Origin: Synergistales bacterium
GTDB taxonomy: Bacteria > Synergistota > Synergistia > Synergistales > Synergistaceae
Assembly (NCBI GenBank): GCA_026002695.1
Contig: BOCB01000071.1
Coordinates: forward strand, 1-6,276
DNA length: 6,276 nucleotides
Direction of reading: 5' to 3'
The position numbers and the translations under genes are program-made. Below the pieces are notes generated by a model. It was given only the letters and a program-made list of their open reading frames with translations. It ran no database searches and was not told the origin of the DNA. This document shows, piece by piece, positions 1 through 4,614 of the stretch; the stretch's first letter is position 1, and each line of letters starts with the position of its first letter.

Positions 1-2
1 AG

Positions 3-209
3 GCGCAGGGCGAAATAATAAACATAAACACTGCCGCAGCCGACGAATTGCGCAAACTCCCCGGCATAGGGCCGAAACTCTCGCAGTCGATAGTCGAGTA
101 CCGCGAGACCAATGGCCGCTTCAATGACAAGGCGGACATCATGAAAGTCGGCGGTATCGGGCGAAAGAGATTTGAGGCAATCAAAGACCTTATCACGGTT
201 GTTGATTGA
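3..209 (+). CDS. comEA: ComEA, C-terminal helix-hairpin-helix domain (5' partial)
   Basis: Reading codons from base 3 gives 68 residues up to TGA at 207-209; the gene begins outside the window. The visible part is the classic ComEA C-terminal domain: INTAAADELRKLPGIG, then EYRETNGRF, then IMKVGGIGRKRFEAI, that is two helix-hairpin-helix motifs with hairpins PGIG and GGIG. ComEA is the membrane-anchored or periplasmic receptor that binds double-stranded DNA without sequence specificity during natural transformation and passes it to the ComEC channel. The N-terminal membrane anchor and linker are not visible. The partner gene comEC lies about 4.5 kb downstream on the same strand rather than immediately next to it. 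Other proteins carry similar HhH pairs, but the motif order and the comEC downstream make ComEA the best call. Confidence 0.9.
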   Translation, partial: AQGEIININTAAADELRKLPGIGPKLSQSIVEYRETNGRFNDKADIMKVGGIGRKRFEAIKDLITVVD

Positions 210-318
210 AGGGCGGACGGCCTCAGTCATCCGCCACAAATACAGAATATCGTCTGTCCGTGCCGCATGGTGAAATTACGCCGAACGCAATGCCGCCCCT
301 GTAGAGACCCCTGCCCTT

Positions 319-346
319 GTAGAGACGTTGCATGCAACGTCTCTAC
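319..346. repeat. Perfect 28-bp palindrome, REP/MITE-like
   Basis: Bases 319-346 are exactly self-complementary, centred between 332 and 333 (core GTTGCATGCAAC, outer arms GTAGAGAC/GTCTCTAC). A shorter direct copy of the arm, TGTAGAGAC, lies at 300-308, so 300-326 holds two copies of the arm 18 bp apart. No T-tract follows, so this does not look like an intrinsic terminator. It resembles short dispersed palindromic repeats seen in intergenic DNA of many bacteria. The rest of 210-406 shows no convincing gene. Confidence 0.8.
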
Positions 347-406
347 CATAATCCGCAACGCGTATCTACTATAAAAAATATCTACACCAAATTTCCTCCC
401 GCCCCA

Positions 407-434
407 TTTACAAATCGCAATTAAATGATATACT
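407..434 (+). promoter_or_regulatory. Sigma70-type promoter for the leader ORF/surface-protein unit
   Basis: A -35 box TTTACA (407-412, 5 of 6 consensus bases) and a -10 box TATACT (429-434, 5 of 6) are separated by 16 bp. A start near 441 would give a leader of about 50 nt before the ATG at 492, which has a near-perfect Shine-Dalgarno. It is the best promoter found between comEA and the surface-protein gene at 756. Confidence 0.55.
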
Positions 435-491
435 GACACCCATATTTAATGTGGATGTCATGTATTCTTATTTCGTTGAGGAGGTGAGCGA

Positions 492-650
492 ATGCAGCAG
501 ATGTTCGGCAAAGTTGCGCAAATAAATCAGCCAATTTCGCAAAACCCCTTGACAAGCTCGCTGAGTCTGCCATACTCGTTCGTTCGTTCGTTCGTTCGTT
601 CGTTCGTTCGTTCGTTCGGCCTACATACTCTCCTTTCTCGGGCGCGCTGA
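492..650 (+). CDS. 52-aa leader-type small ORF containing a tetranucleotide repeat
   Basis: ATG at 492 is preceded by AGGAGGTG (479-486) with 5 nt spacing, one of the strongest ribosome binding sites in the window. The frame stays open through the (CGTT)n tract to TGA at 648-650. The product begins MQQMFGKVAQINQP, then has a repeat-encoded (SFVR)3SF stretch at residues 29-42 and ends LLSRAR. It resembles no family I recognise. Because the repeat unit is 4 bp, each gain or loss of a unit changes the downstream frame. In the present state translation stops at 650. Loss of one unit (or gain of two) would move the stop to 709-711, and gain of one unit would move it to 683-685. Its position ahead of a terminator-like hairpin and the surface-protein gene suggests a leader peptide role. 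A decayed or chance ORF remains possible. Confidence 0.5.
   Translation: MQQMFGKVAQINQPISQNPLTSSLSLPYSFVRSFVRSFVRSFGLHTLLSRAR
577..618. repeat. Tetranucleotide microsatellite (CGTT)10 plus CG
   Basis: Ten uninterrupted CGTT units plus two bases (42 nt) lie at 577-618. Perfect tetranucleotide tracts of this length are prone to slipped-strand mispairing and are typical contingency-locus repeats. The tract lies inside the 492-650 ORF and 138 bp upstream of the surface-protein start codon. Confidence 0.95.
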
Positions 651-700
651 CTATATCTCCGGCGTTTCAATTTTTTCGCGTATAAATTTGTTGTGCGTTA

Positions 701-730
701 AGCTCTCCTAATAATAGGGGGGCTATTTTT
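701..730 (+). terminator. Terminator-like hairpin just upstream of the surface-protein gene
   Basis: AGCTCTCCTA (701-710) can pair over all ten positions with TAGGGGGGCT (715-724), including two G-U pairs, closing the loop ATAA. It is followed by ATTTTTATT (725-733). The hairpin ends only 10 nt before the T-tract end and 17 nt before the Shine-Dalgarno of the gene at 756, so any transcript from the upstream promoter must pass it. This is the layout expected of an attenuator rather than of a gene end. The left arm segment 704-709 could instead pair with the Shine-Dalgarno AGGGGG at 741-746, a mutually exclusive structure. Confidence 0.5.
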
Positions 731-755
731 ATTCTATATGAGGGGGTATTTGTAA

Positions 756-2858
756 ATGAGGTTTCGCAGTTTTGTAGGATCGTTGTTTTTTGCGCTGTTT
801 TTAGCTATTGCGGCATTGGCGTTGTGCTCAAGCGGGGCGTGGGCTTCTTTAACGCTCGGAAATGACACGCTGGGGGACACGAGCAATGGGAAGCTGGACG
901 GGAGCCAGCTGACGTTTTATTATCTGGCCGGGCATACGGGCGCAGTTACCGCCGGAATTGAAATCACGTCGGACGATACCGGTCATGTTGATTTCACAGA
1001 TACCGACTCGGCAGTGAGCATCCTTGATACCAGTGACAGCGATATAAAGAGCGCAGGCATAAACGTCAATACTACCAGCCAAACCATCAAGGTTGTGATA
1101 GCCGCAAACGCCATCGTCAACACCTCGCCCGGTACGAAGCTGAAAATAGGCGGCGAGGAAATAACGCTGATAGGGCAGCCGATTACTCCCGGGATTAAGT
1201 ACTCGGGTAACCCTGACCTGCCGCAGCCCAGTATCCAAGCCGGAGTCTCACATGGCCGAGTTGATGATCAAATTTCGCTTAAAGTATTTCCGGAGGAACT
1301 GTTTTTTAACTCGATTGAGCTGTATGCAATATCAGACATCTCCGCAGCAGCTCCGACGGTAGGCAGTCGGCTGCCGGTTGGTGGTTTTGCCATTGGAGCC
1401 GACCCGGGCGGGATTAAACTAACGGGAGTAAGCGACGGTTCTGATAAGCTGATTACATTCGCAACAGCCGGCGCCGCAAAATTGGAACCACCGTTCAGCT
1501 ATAATGGTCCCGCTTTCATGGTGAGCACTCCGAATGATCTGCGGATTGGCAACGCAAACGGTCCGGTCGTCGCCGGATACAATACTTCAACTCCTACATC
1601 GCTGGTACGCTTGGAGGTCCTGATAAACGCTGCACTATCCTTCACTCCGGTCAAGCAAACTGAATGGGGCATTCAAGAGGGGCCGGTGGATGTGAATGCC
1701 ATAGTGGGCGGCGGAGCGACTCCGGCTTCTATCGGTGTGACCGCATCCCCGGATTATCCCATATCACAGTTCAAGTTTCACGAGATCACTGAATACGAGG
1801 GCGGCGGGGTCTCGTGGGGATCAGAAAAGGACTCGATACAGTTTAACGGACTTTCGATCACGTACAGCGACGGCAGCATCAAGATAACGGGCTCCGCGAC
1901 TGCGGCTGGGACAAAAAAACTTGCGGTCGAGGCCGGAATTTCCGATAACCTTGGAGGGGAAACTTTTACCGGCAGCTACATTTTTACTGTATCGATAGCC
2001 GCTAATTCAATTACACCGCCGCCTCCCGCGCCTGTCGTACCCGGCCCCGCGCCGGATCCCGGCGAGACAATACTGCCTCCCGTTGGACCAATACTGCCTT
2101 CCGTTGGACCTACGATTGTAGAGGTTGTCGAGTCGGCGGCGACCGAGAACCTCGCTGAGGCACCTACAGAGGTCCTCACAGCGGAGCGGGCCGCAATAAA
2201 AAGGGACGAGAATGTTTTTGCCGGCAGCGAGAGCATCCGCGAATTCGCGACCTCGGCCATATCCGTAAATCAGCCGGTTCAAGCAGGCGGCGCTGTCATC
2301 ATGGCCACGAACCTGACTATGCCGGTTACAGGCAAATCGCTCAGCGGCGAAGCTCAGCTTAAGCCGGAGGATATCGACGAGCTGCGCGAGAATTACAGCC
2401 TCAACAAATATTTCGGCGGCACTGTGGGAGATTTCTCAGGCGGTAACGCCGTTGACCTGCTGCAGGCATTCAGAAACACGCCAAGCCTTTTCTCGTATTC
2501 CGAAGCTAACGGCTTGGTGATAAACGCCACGATTGTCGTCATCGACGGGCCGGTTGGAAGCGGTGAAACCGGTGTCGTAAGACCCTCAAACAATTCCGAG
2601 GTTGGAGTCAAGCTCAGCCGGCATGAGGGCGGGAATTTCCTGTATATCTTCGACGGGAAAAAGGACGGCAGCGCGAGCGACCCGATTGCTCTGGTAACTA
2701 AAAAGATCGAGTCCGAGCCGACGCCCAATCCCTCGCCTTCGGATGACACCGCTGCACATAGCGGCTCCGGTTCCGGCGGCGGTTGCGACGCGGGCTTCGG
2801 CGCGAGCGGCCTGATCGCCCTCGCCGGTGCTAAGACGCTTCTCCGCAAAAAGAAATAA
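756..2858 (+). CDS. Secreted surface protein with Synergist-CTERM-type sorting signal
   Basis: This 700-residue protein starts at ATG 756, behind AGGGGG at 741-746 with 9 nt spacing. Residues 1-30 are a Sec signal peptide: MRFR, a hydrophobic core and AWA as likely cleavage site. C24 lacks a lipobox, so it is not a typical lipoprotein. Residues about 31-417 are Gly/Ser/Thr-rich and look like beta-sheet, possibly Ig-like, secreted domains with no recognised catalytic motif. Residues 420-452 are a proline-rich linker, followed by a second globular region to about 655. The end carries a Ser/Gly linker (668-676), C677-D-A-G, a hydrophobic segment (about 681-696) and the basic tail RKKK. This matches the Synergist-CTERM signal, in which an invariant Cys next to a short membrane segment is thought to be processed and the protein held at the envelope. 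The specific function is unknown; adhesion or envelope display is an inference. It stands as a single gene ending at an intrinsic terminator. Confidence 0.85.
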   Translation: MRFRSFVGSLFFALFLAIAALALCSSGAWASLTLGNDTLGDTSNGKLDGSQLTFYYLAGHTGAVTAGIEITSDDTGHVDFTDTDSAVSILDTSDSDIKSAGINVNTTSQTIKVVIAANAIVNTSPGTKLKIGGEEITLIGQPITPGIKYSGNPDLPQPSIQAGVSHGRVDDQISLKVFPEELFFNSIELYAISDISAAAPTVGSRLPVGGFAIGADPGGIKLTGVSDGSDKLITFATAGAAKLEPPFSYNGPAFMVSTPNDLRIGNANGPVVAGYNTSTPTSLVRLEVLINAALSFTPVKQTEWGIQEGPVDVNAIVGGGATPASIGVTASPDYPISQFKFHEITEYEGGGVSWGSEKDSIQFNGLSITYSDGSIKITGSATAAGTKKLAVEAGISDNLGGETFTGSYIFTVSIAANSITPPPPAPVVPGPAPDPGETILPPVGPILPSVGPTIVEVVESAATENLAEAPTEVLTAERAAIKRDENVFAGSESIREFATSAISVNQPVQAGGAVIMATNLTMPVTGKSLSGEAQLKPEDIDELRENYSLNKYFGGTVGDFSGGNAVDLLQAFRNTPSLFSYSEANGLVINATIVVIDGPVGSGETGVVRPSNNSEVGVKLSRHEGGNFLYIFDGKKDGSASDPIALVTKKIESEPTPNPSPSDDTAAHSGSGSGGGCDAGFGASGLIALAGAKTLLRKKK
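2069..2110 (+). repeat. 21-bp tandem duplication in the proline-rich linker
   Basis: Two 21-bp units (2069-2089 and 2090-2110) differ at one base and encode ILPPVGP and ILPSVGP (residues 439-445 and 446-452). Since 21 is a multiple of three, changes in copy number would lengthen or shorten the linker without a frameshift. Confidence 0.9.
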
Positions 2859-2865
2859 CATGTAG

Positions 2866-2885
2866 GGGCGGGGCTTGCCCCGCCC
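2866..2885. repeat. GC-rich palindrome 1 (REP-like)
   Basis: GGGCGGGG (2866-2873) pairs perfectly with CCCCGCCC (2878-2885) around a CTTG loop, 7 bp after the stop codon of the surface-protein gene. It has no T-tract. It belongs with two further hairpins that share an AGGGGCG arm (2891 and 2931). Confidence 0.75.
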
Positions 2886-2890
2886 TCTGT

Positions 2891-2918
2891 AGGGGCGCGA
2901 TTTATCGCGCCCCTTTTT
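2891..2918 (+). terminator. Intrinsic terminator of the surface-protein gene
   Basis: AGGGGCGCGA (2891-2900) pairs perfectly with TCGCGCCCCT (2905-2914) around the loop TTTA, and the stem runs into TTTTT (2914-2918). A ten-bp GC-rich stem with a T-run 33-60 bp after the stop codon is a textbook rho-independent terminator. It also shares its AGGGGCG arm with the neighbouring palindromes, so it may be a recruited dispersed repeat. Confidence 0.8.
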
Positions 2919-2929
2919 ATCTGACACGA

Positions 2930-2959
2930 CAGGGGCGCGGGATATGATCCCCGCCCCTG
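2930..2959. repeat. GC-rich palindrome 3 (REP-like)
   Basis: CAGGGGCG at 2930-2937 pairs with CGCCCCTG at 2952-2959, and the inner arm GGGAT (2939-2943) pairs with ATCCC (2947-2951), with one bulged base at 2938 and loop ATG. This makes a 13-bp stem without a T-tract. It repeats the AGGGGCG arm of the two palindromes before it. Confidence 0.75.
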
Positions 2960-2982
2960 TTCCGTGGTGTCCTTCCACAACA

Positions 2983-2999
2983 CCGGCACTTCATGCCGG
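2983..2999. repeat. Short inverted repeat CCGGCA/TGCCGG
   Basis: CCGGCA (2983-2988) pairs with TGCCGG (2994-2999) around CTTCA. An alternative overlapping pairing joins CACCGG (2981-2986) to CCGGTG (3005-3010). No T-run follows. It lies between the terminator and the promoter of the toxin-antitoxin operon; its role is unknown. Confidence 0.55.
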
Positions 3000-3025
3000 A
3001 AGTTCCGGTGAAACAAACAAAATCA

Positions 3026-3054
3026 TAGACATATCTCGACATATTAGCTAAAAT
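3026..3054 (+). promoter_or_regulatory. Sigma70-type promoter of the Phd-RelE operon
   Basis: A -35 box TAGACA (3026-3031, 5 of 6 consensus bases) and a -10 box TAAAAT (3049-3054, 5 of 6) are separated by exactly 17 bp. The -10 box is 25 bp upstream of the antitoxin ATG. A palindrome overlaps the -10 box, fitting autorepression. Confidence 0.6.
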
Positions 3055-3061
3055 AGCCAAT
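3043..3061. promoter_or_regulatory. Candidate operator of the Phd-RelE operon
   Basis: An inverted repeat ATTAGCTA (3043-3050) / TAGCCAAT (3054-3061), with 7 of 8 positions paired and an AAA centre, overlaps the -10 box. Antitoxins of the Phd/YefM family bind such palindromes and, with the toxin, repress their own operon. A direct repeat GACATAT (3028-3034 and 3038-3044) lies just upstream. Confidence 0.5.
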
Positions 3062-3079
3062 ACATTGAGGTGATGTCAT

Positions 3080-3334
3080 ATGGCAACCATAACGGCTACT
3101 GAAACGAAGAACCGATTTGGCAAGGTTTTACAGCAAGCCATCAAGGAACCGGTGACGATAGAAAAATCAGGATCCCCTGTGGCTGTGCTCATGTCTTATG
3201 AGATGTTCGGGCATTATCAGGCCATTGAAGATTATTACTGGGGCGCGAGAGCGAGGGCAGTACGCGAGCAGGGAGGGTATCTCGAAAGCGCGGCTGTTCT
3301 GGATAAAATTCAGAAACGCTTGGATGACGCATGA
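3080..3334 (+). CDS. Type II antitoxin, Phd/YefM family
   Basis: This 84-residue protein starts at ATG 3080 behind GAGGTGA (3067-3073) with 6 nt spacing. Residues 1-45 carry the Phd/YefM fold: ITATETKNRFGKVL, then EPVTIEKSGSPVAVLMSYEMF, which forms the dimer that binds operator DNA. The charged C-terminal half (about 50-84, including ARARAVREQGGYLESAA) is the part expected to wrap around and inhibit the toxin. The stop codon overlaps the toxin start as ATGA (3331-3334), so the two are translationally coupled. Such antitoxins are labile, bind the toxin directly and repress the operon. Length and gene order are normal for the family. Confidence 0.9.
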   Translation: MATITATETKNRFGKVLQQAIKEPVTIEKSGSPVAVLMSYEMFGHYQAIEDYYWGARARAVREQGGYLESAAVLDKIQKRLDDA

Positions 3335-3606
3335 GTTATTTGCTCTCAATGTCTCCGGATGCCGACAATTTTTTGTTCGCCCTGCAAGCTAAACAGTTCA
3401 AACAGGTAGCCGGGGCGATTTTCATGCTCATGGAAGATCCGTTTCCTCAAGATTCGCAGGAGCTGAAGGGATATCCGGGTTTTCGCCGCAAGGACATCGG
3501 CGAATATCGCGTTATCTACGGCGTCCAAGATGACACCGTTTTGATAGACGTCATCGACAAACGCAACGATGACGCAGTGTATAGGCGCTTTACAAGGAAA
3601 CATTGA
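3331..3606 (+). CDS. Type II toxin, RelE/ParE superfamily (RelE-like)
   Basis: This 91-residue basic protein starts at ATG 3331, which overlaps the antitoxin stop. The diagnostic block is LKGYPGFRRKDIGEYRVIY at residues 45-63, followed by strands VLIDVIDKRND (70-80) and VYRRF (83-87). Arg60, Tyr63, Arg78 and Tyr84 sit where RelE-type toxins keep functional residues. RelE toxins cleave mRNA on the ribosome, whereas ParE relatives attack gyrase; the sequence favours RelE but does not prove it. The gene is intact. It ends 23 bp before the 137-bp comEC-derived repeat, and the dead comEC fragment that follows starts in the same frame after the TGA. Confidence 0.88.
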   Translation: MSYLLSMSPDADNFLFALQAKQFKQVAGAIFMLMEDPFPQDSQELKGYPGFRRKDIGEYRVIYGVQDDTVLIDVIDKRNDDAVYRRFTRKH

Positions 3607-3629
3607 CCGGCGCGCCTCCCCTGCCACAT

Positions 3630-3766
3630 ACCGACACAGTCTGACATGCCAGCCTTATCACTGTCTCGTGACGAGCTATACGAAAAAGAGTGGCGATCGC
3701 GTTTCGACGCGCCGCTTTCGCGGGCGCCCGCGTTTTTGGTTCTCGCCTTCCTCCTGATATTCATCA
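3630..3766 (+). repeat. Left copy of a 137-bp direct repeat (comEC 5' end)
   Basis: Bases 3630-3766 match 4687-4823 at a constant offset of 1057 bp with only two differences (3696 A versus 4753 C; 3714 G versus 4771 T). The repeat covers 16 bp upstream of the comEC ATG and the first 40 codons. It stops exactly at the last base of the higA stop codon on the opposite strand (3764-3766). Confidence 0.97.
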
Positions 3767-3831
3767 GCTTTTCGCGCTTGGCAAGTCCCCTATATAAAGC
3801 GTCTTTCCCAATGGAGTCAATACCCTTATGA
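3646..3831 (+). pseudogene. Truncated 5' fragment of comEC
   Basis: ATG 3646 opens the same 40 residues that begin the full ComEC at 4703. After residue 40 the reading frame enters the adjacent cassette, antisense to higA, and stops after a further 21 unrelated residues. The two base differences from the full gene are both synonymous (CGA/CGC for Arg, CCG/CCT for Pro). No Shine-Dalgarno precedes the ATG. It can encode at most one N-terminal membrane segment, so it is a remnant of the duplicated target and not a functional gene. Confidence 0.9.
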
Positions 3832-4120
3832 CGGTATTGATGTTTGGGGAGGCACTGCCTGTTTCCATTCTGGCGATAACGGGCTGTCTTACGCCGCTGA
3901 GTTCTTCTAACCGCTTTTGAGTAATGCCCTGCTCCTGTCTTGCCCTGATAAGCTCGCTGATAAGGGCAACCCTGATATTACTCTCTGCTATCTGCTCCGG
4001 CGTGTAGACTCTTTTCTCAAAGGATTCCCAGCTCTCGCCGATCGCGGCCTCGCCCCGCTCCTTCAGGTCGGCCAAATTGGCCTTTGCCTTTTCCAATTCC
4101 TCTTTATATTGTTTATCCAT
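3764..4120 (-). CDS. higA: HigA-type antitoxin, Xre/Cro helix-turn-helix
   Basis: This 118-residue protein on the minus strand starts at ATG 4118-4120, which overlaps the toxin stop by 8 nt (4113-4120). GAGAGG in the toxin's last codons serves as Shine-Dalgarno. Residues about 53-108 are an Xre-type HTH: LIRARQEQGITQKRLEELSGVRQ, then VIARMETGSASPNINTVIRVL, ending in GKTLYI. The first 45 residues are a charged, mostly helical extension that repeats the end of the toxin (residues 8-24 against toxin 101-117). HigA antitoxins neutralise HigB and repress their operon by binding palindromes. The stop codon at 3764-3766 falls on the last three bases of the comEC repeat, so the insertion junction sits exactly at the gene's end. 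Confidence 0.9.
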   Translation of the reverse strand: MDKQYKEELEKAKANLADLKERGEAAIGESWESFEKRVYTPEQIAESNIRVALISELIRARQEQGITQKRLEELSGVRQPVIARMETGSASPNINTVIRVLTPLGKTLYIGDLPSAKS

Positions 4121-4175
4121 TATCTTTTCCTCTCTCTTTCCAGTCGGCCAATTCGTGCTTTGCCTGTTCGATTTC
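4049..4175 (-). repeat. Related 51-bp segments at the higB end and higA start
   Basis: Bases 4125-4175 (toxin residues 101-117, EIEQAKHELADWKERGK) and 4049-4099 (antitoxin residues 8-24, ELEKAKANLADLKERGE) align without gaps, with 36 of 51 bases and 11 of 17 residues identical by hand count. The offset is 76 nt and the segments lie either side of the 8-nt gene overlap. They may be an old tandem duplication. Confidence 0.65.
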
Positions 4176-4475
4176 GCTCGGCGGTGTCTCTTGTGTTTTT
4201 TTTACGAAGTGGTGAAGCAGAACAAATCCGTCGTTAATCCACGCCGCAAAGAGTATTCTGTCTCGAATGGGTCTAAGCTCCCATATCTCACCGTCAAGAT
4301 GTTTGACATATGGTTCACCTGCCTGTTTTCCGTGAGCTCTCAGCGTCTTGATATAGTCAACGATCTTGTTATGTTTAATTCGGCTGTCTTTGTCCGTTCT
4401 TTGAGCCAACGCCTCAATGTATTCCGCTACTGGCTGTCTGCCTCTCCTATCCTCATAAAAGCGCACATTATACAA
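4113..4475 (-). CDS. higB: HigB-type toxin, phage Gp49-like family
   Basis: This 120-residue protein is the first gene of the minus-strand operon. The start is TTG at 4473-4475, preceded by a strong purine-rich site GGGAGGGAG with 5 nt spacing; the next in-frame start, GTG at codon 4, would sit too far from it. The family pattern is clear: MYNVRFYEDRRGRQPVAEYI at the start, the central HLDGEIWELRPIRDRILFAAW (59-79), and VLLHHFVKKTQETPPSEIEQAKHEL (85-109). Gp49/HigB-like toxins are RelE-fold mRNA interferases. Toxin-first order is typical of higBA and opposite to the Phd-RelE pair nearby. The gene appears intact. Confidence 0.9.
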   Translation of the reverse strand: MYNVRFYEDRRGRQPVAEYIEALAQRTDKDSRIKHNKIVDYIKTLRAHGKQAGEPYVKHLDGEIWELRPIRDRILFAAWINDGFVLLHHFVKKTQETPPSEIEQAKHELADWKERGKDNG

Positions 4476-4499
4476 GGCAACTCCCTCCCCCTCTTAAAC

Positions 4500-4528
4500 A
4501 TTATAACTCTAAAGTTATTTTGAGGCAA
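4500..4528 (-). promoter_or_regulatory. Sigma70-type promoter of higBA
   Basis: On the minus strand a -35 box TTGCCT (complement of 4523-4528) and a perfect -10 box TATAAT (complement of 4500-4505) are separated by 17 bp. The -10 box is 24 bp upstream of the TTG start. A second TATAAT overlaps the start codon itself (codons 1-3 of higB), probably by chance. Confidence 0.65.
4503..4518. promoter_or_regulatory. Candidate HigA operator
   Basis: ATAACT (4503-4508) and AGTTAT (4513-4518) form a perfect inverted repeat around CTAA. It covers part of the -10 box and most of the spacer of the higBA promoter, where a bound Xre repressor would exclude RNA polymerase. It lies 29 bp from the divergent promoter that serves comEC. 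Confidence 0.55.
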
Positions 4529-4546
4529 TACGTCGCGTCAATCGGC

Positions 4547-4575
4547 TTGGATAGATTAAAATACAGTTGTACAAT
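4547..4575 (+). promoter_or_regulatory. Possible promoter of the leader ORF and comEC
   Basis: A -35 box TTGGAT (4547-4552, 3 of 6 consensus bases) and a -10 box TACAAT (4570-4575, 5 of 6) are spaced by 17 bp. It is divergent from the higBA promoter. An inverted repeat CGTGA/TCACG (4580-4584, 4592-4596) lies in the predicted 5' leader. If this promoter came with the cassette, comEC is now transcribed from acquired DNA. Confidence 0.4.
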
Positions 4576-4614
4576 TTAACGTGAAACAAACTCACGCATT
4601 ACGGAGGGGATGAA

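Noticed and set aside
212..235. Hairpin GGCGGA/TCCGCC after comEA as a terminator
   Set aside because: The stem is only 6 bp with a 12-nt loop and no T-tract follows, so it is too weak to call.
227..439. 70-codon minus-strand ORF between comEA and the leader ORF
   Set aside because: It runs across the 28-bp palindrome, resembles no known protein, and overlaps the plus-strand promoter; most likely a chance open frame.
577..618. CRISPR-like array
   Set aside because: The CGTT tract is a simple tetranucleotide repeat with no spacers; no other regularly spaced repeats occur in the window.
681..686. TATAAA as a -10 box giving the surface-protein gene its own promoter
   Set aside because: No reasonable -35 box lies 16-18 bp upstream, and any start there would still precede the hairpin at 701-724.
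849..1238. 129-codon minus-strand ORF inside the surface-protein gene
   Set aside because: It is antisense to a clear secreted protein with signal peptide and sorting tail; no recognisable motif.
2393..3016. 207-codon minus-strand ORF, with a shorter overlapping one at 2586-2978
   Set aside because: They cover the terminator and palindrome block and the 3' end of the surface-protein gene; composition is repeat-derived (PRP-rich) and no family fits.
3646..3831. A separate 61-residue membrane protein
   Set aside because: The first 40 residues are identical to ComEC and the remainder is frame noise from the adjacent cassette; no ribosome binding site.
4077..4523. 148-codon plus-strand ORF across higB
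   Set aside because: It is antisense to the well-supported HigB toxin and the start of HigA; the translation is low-complexity hydrophobic with no family match.
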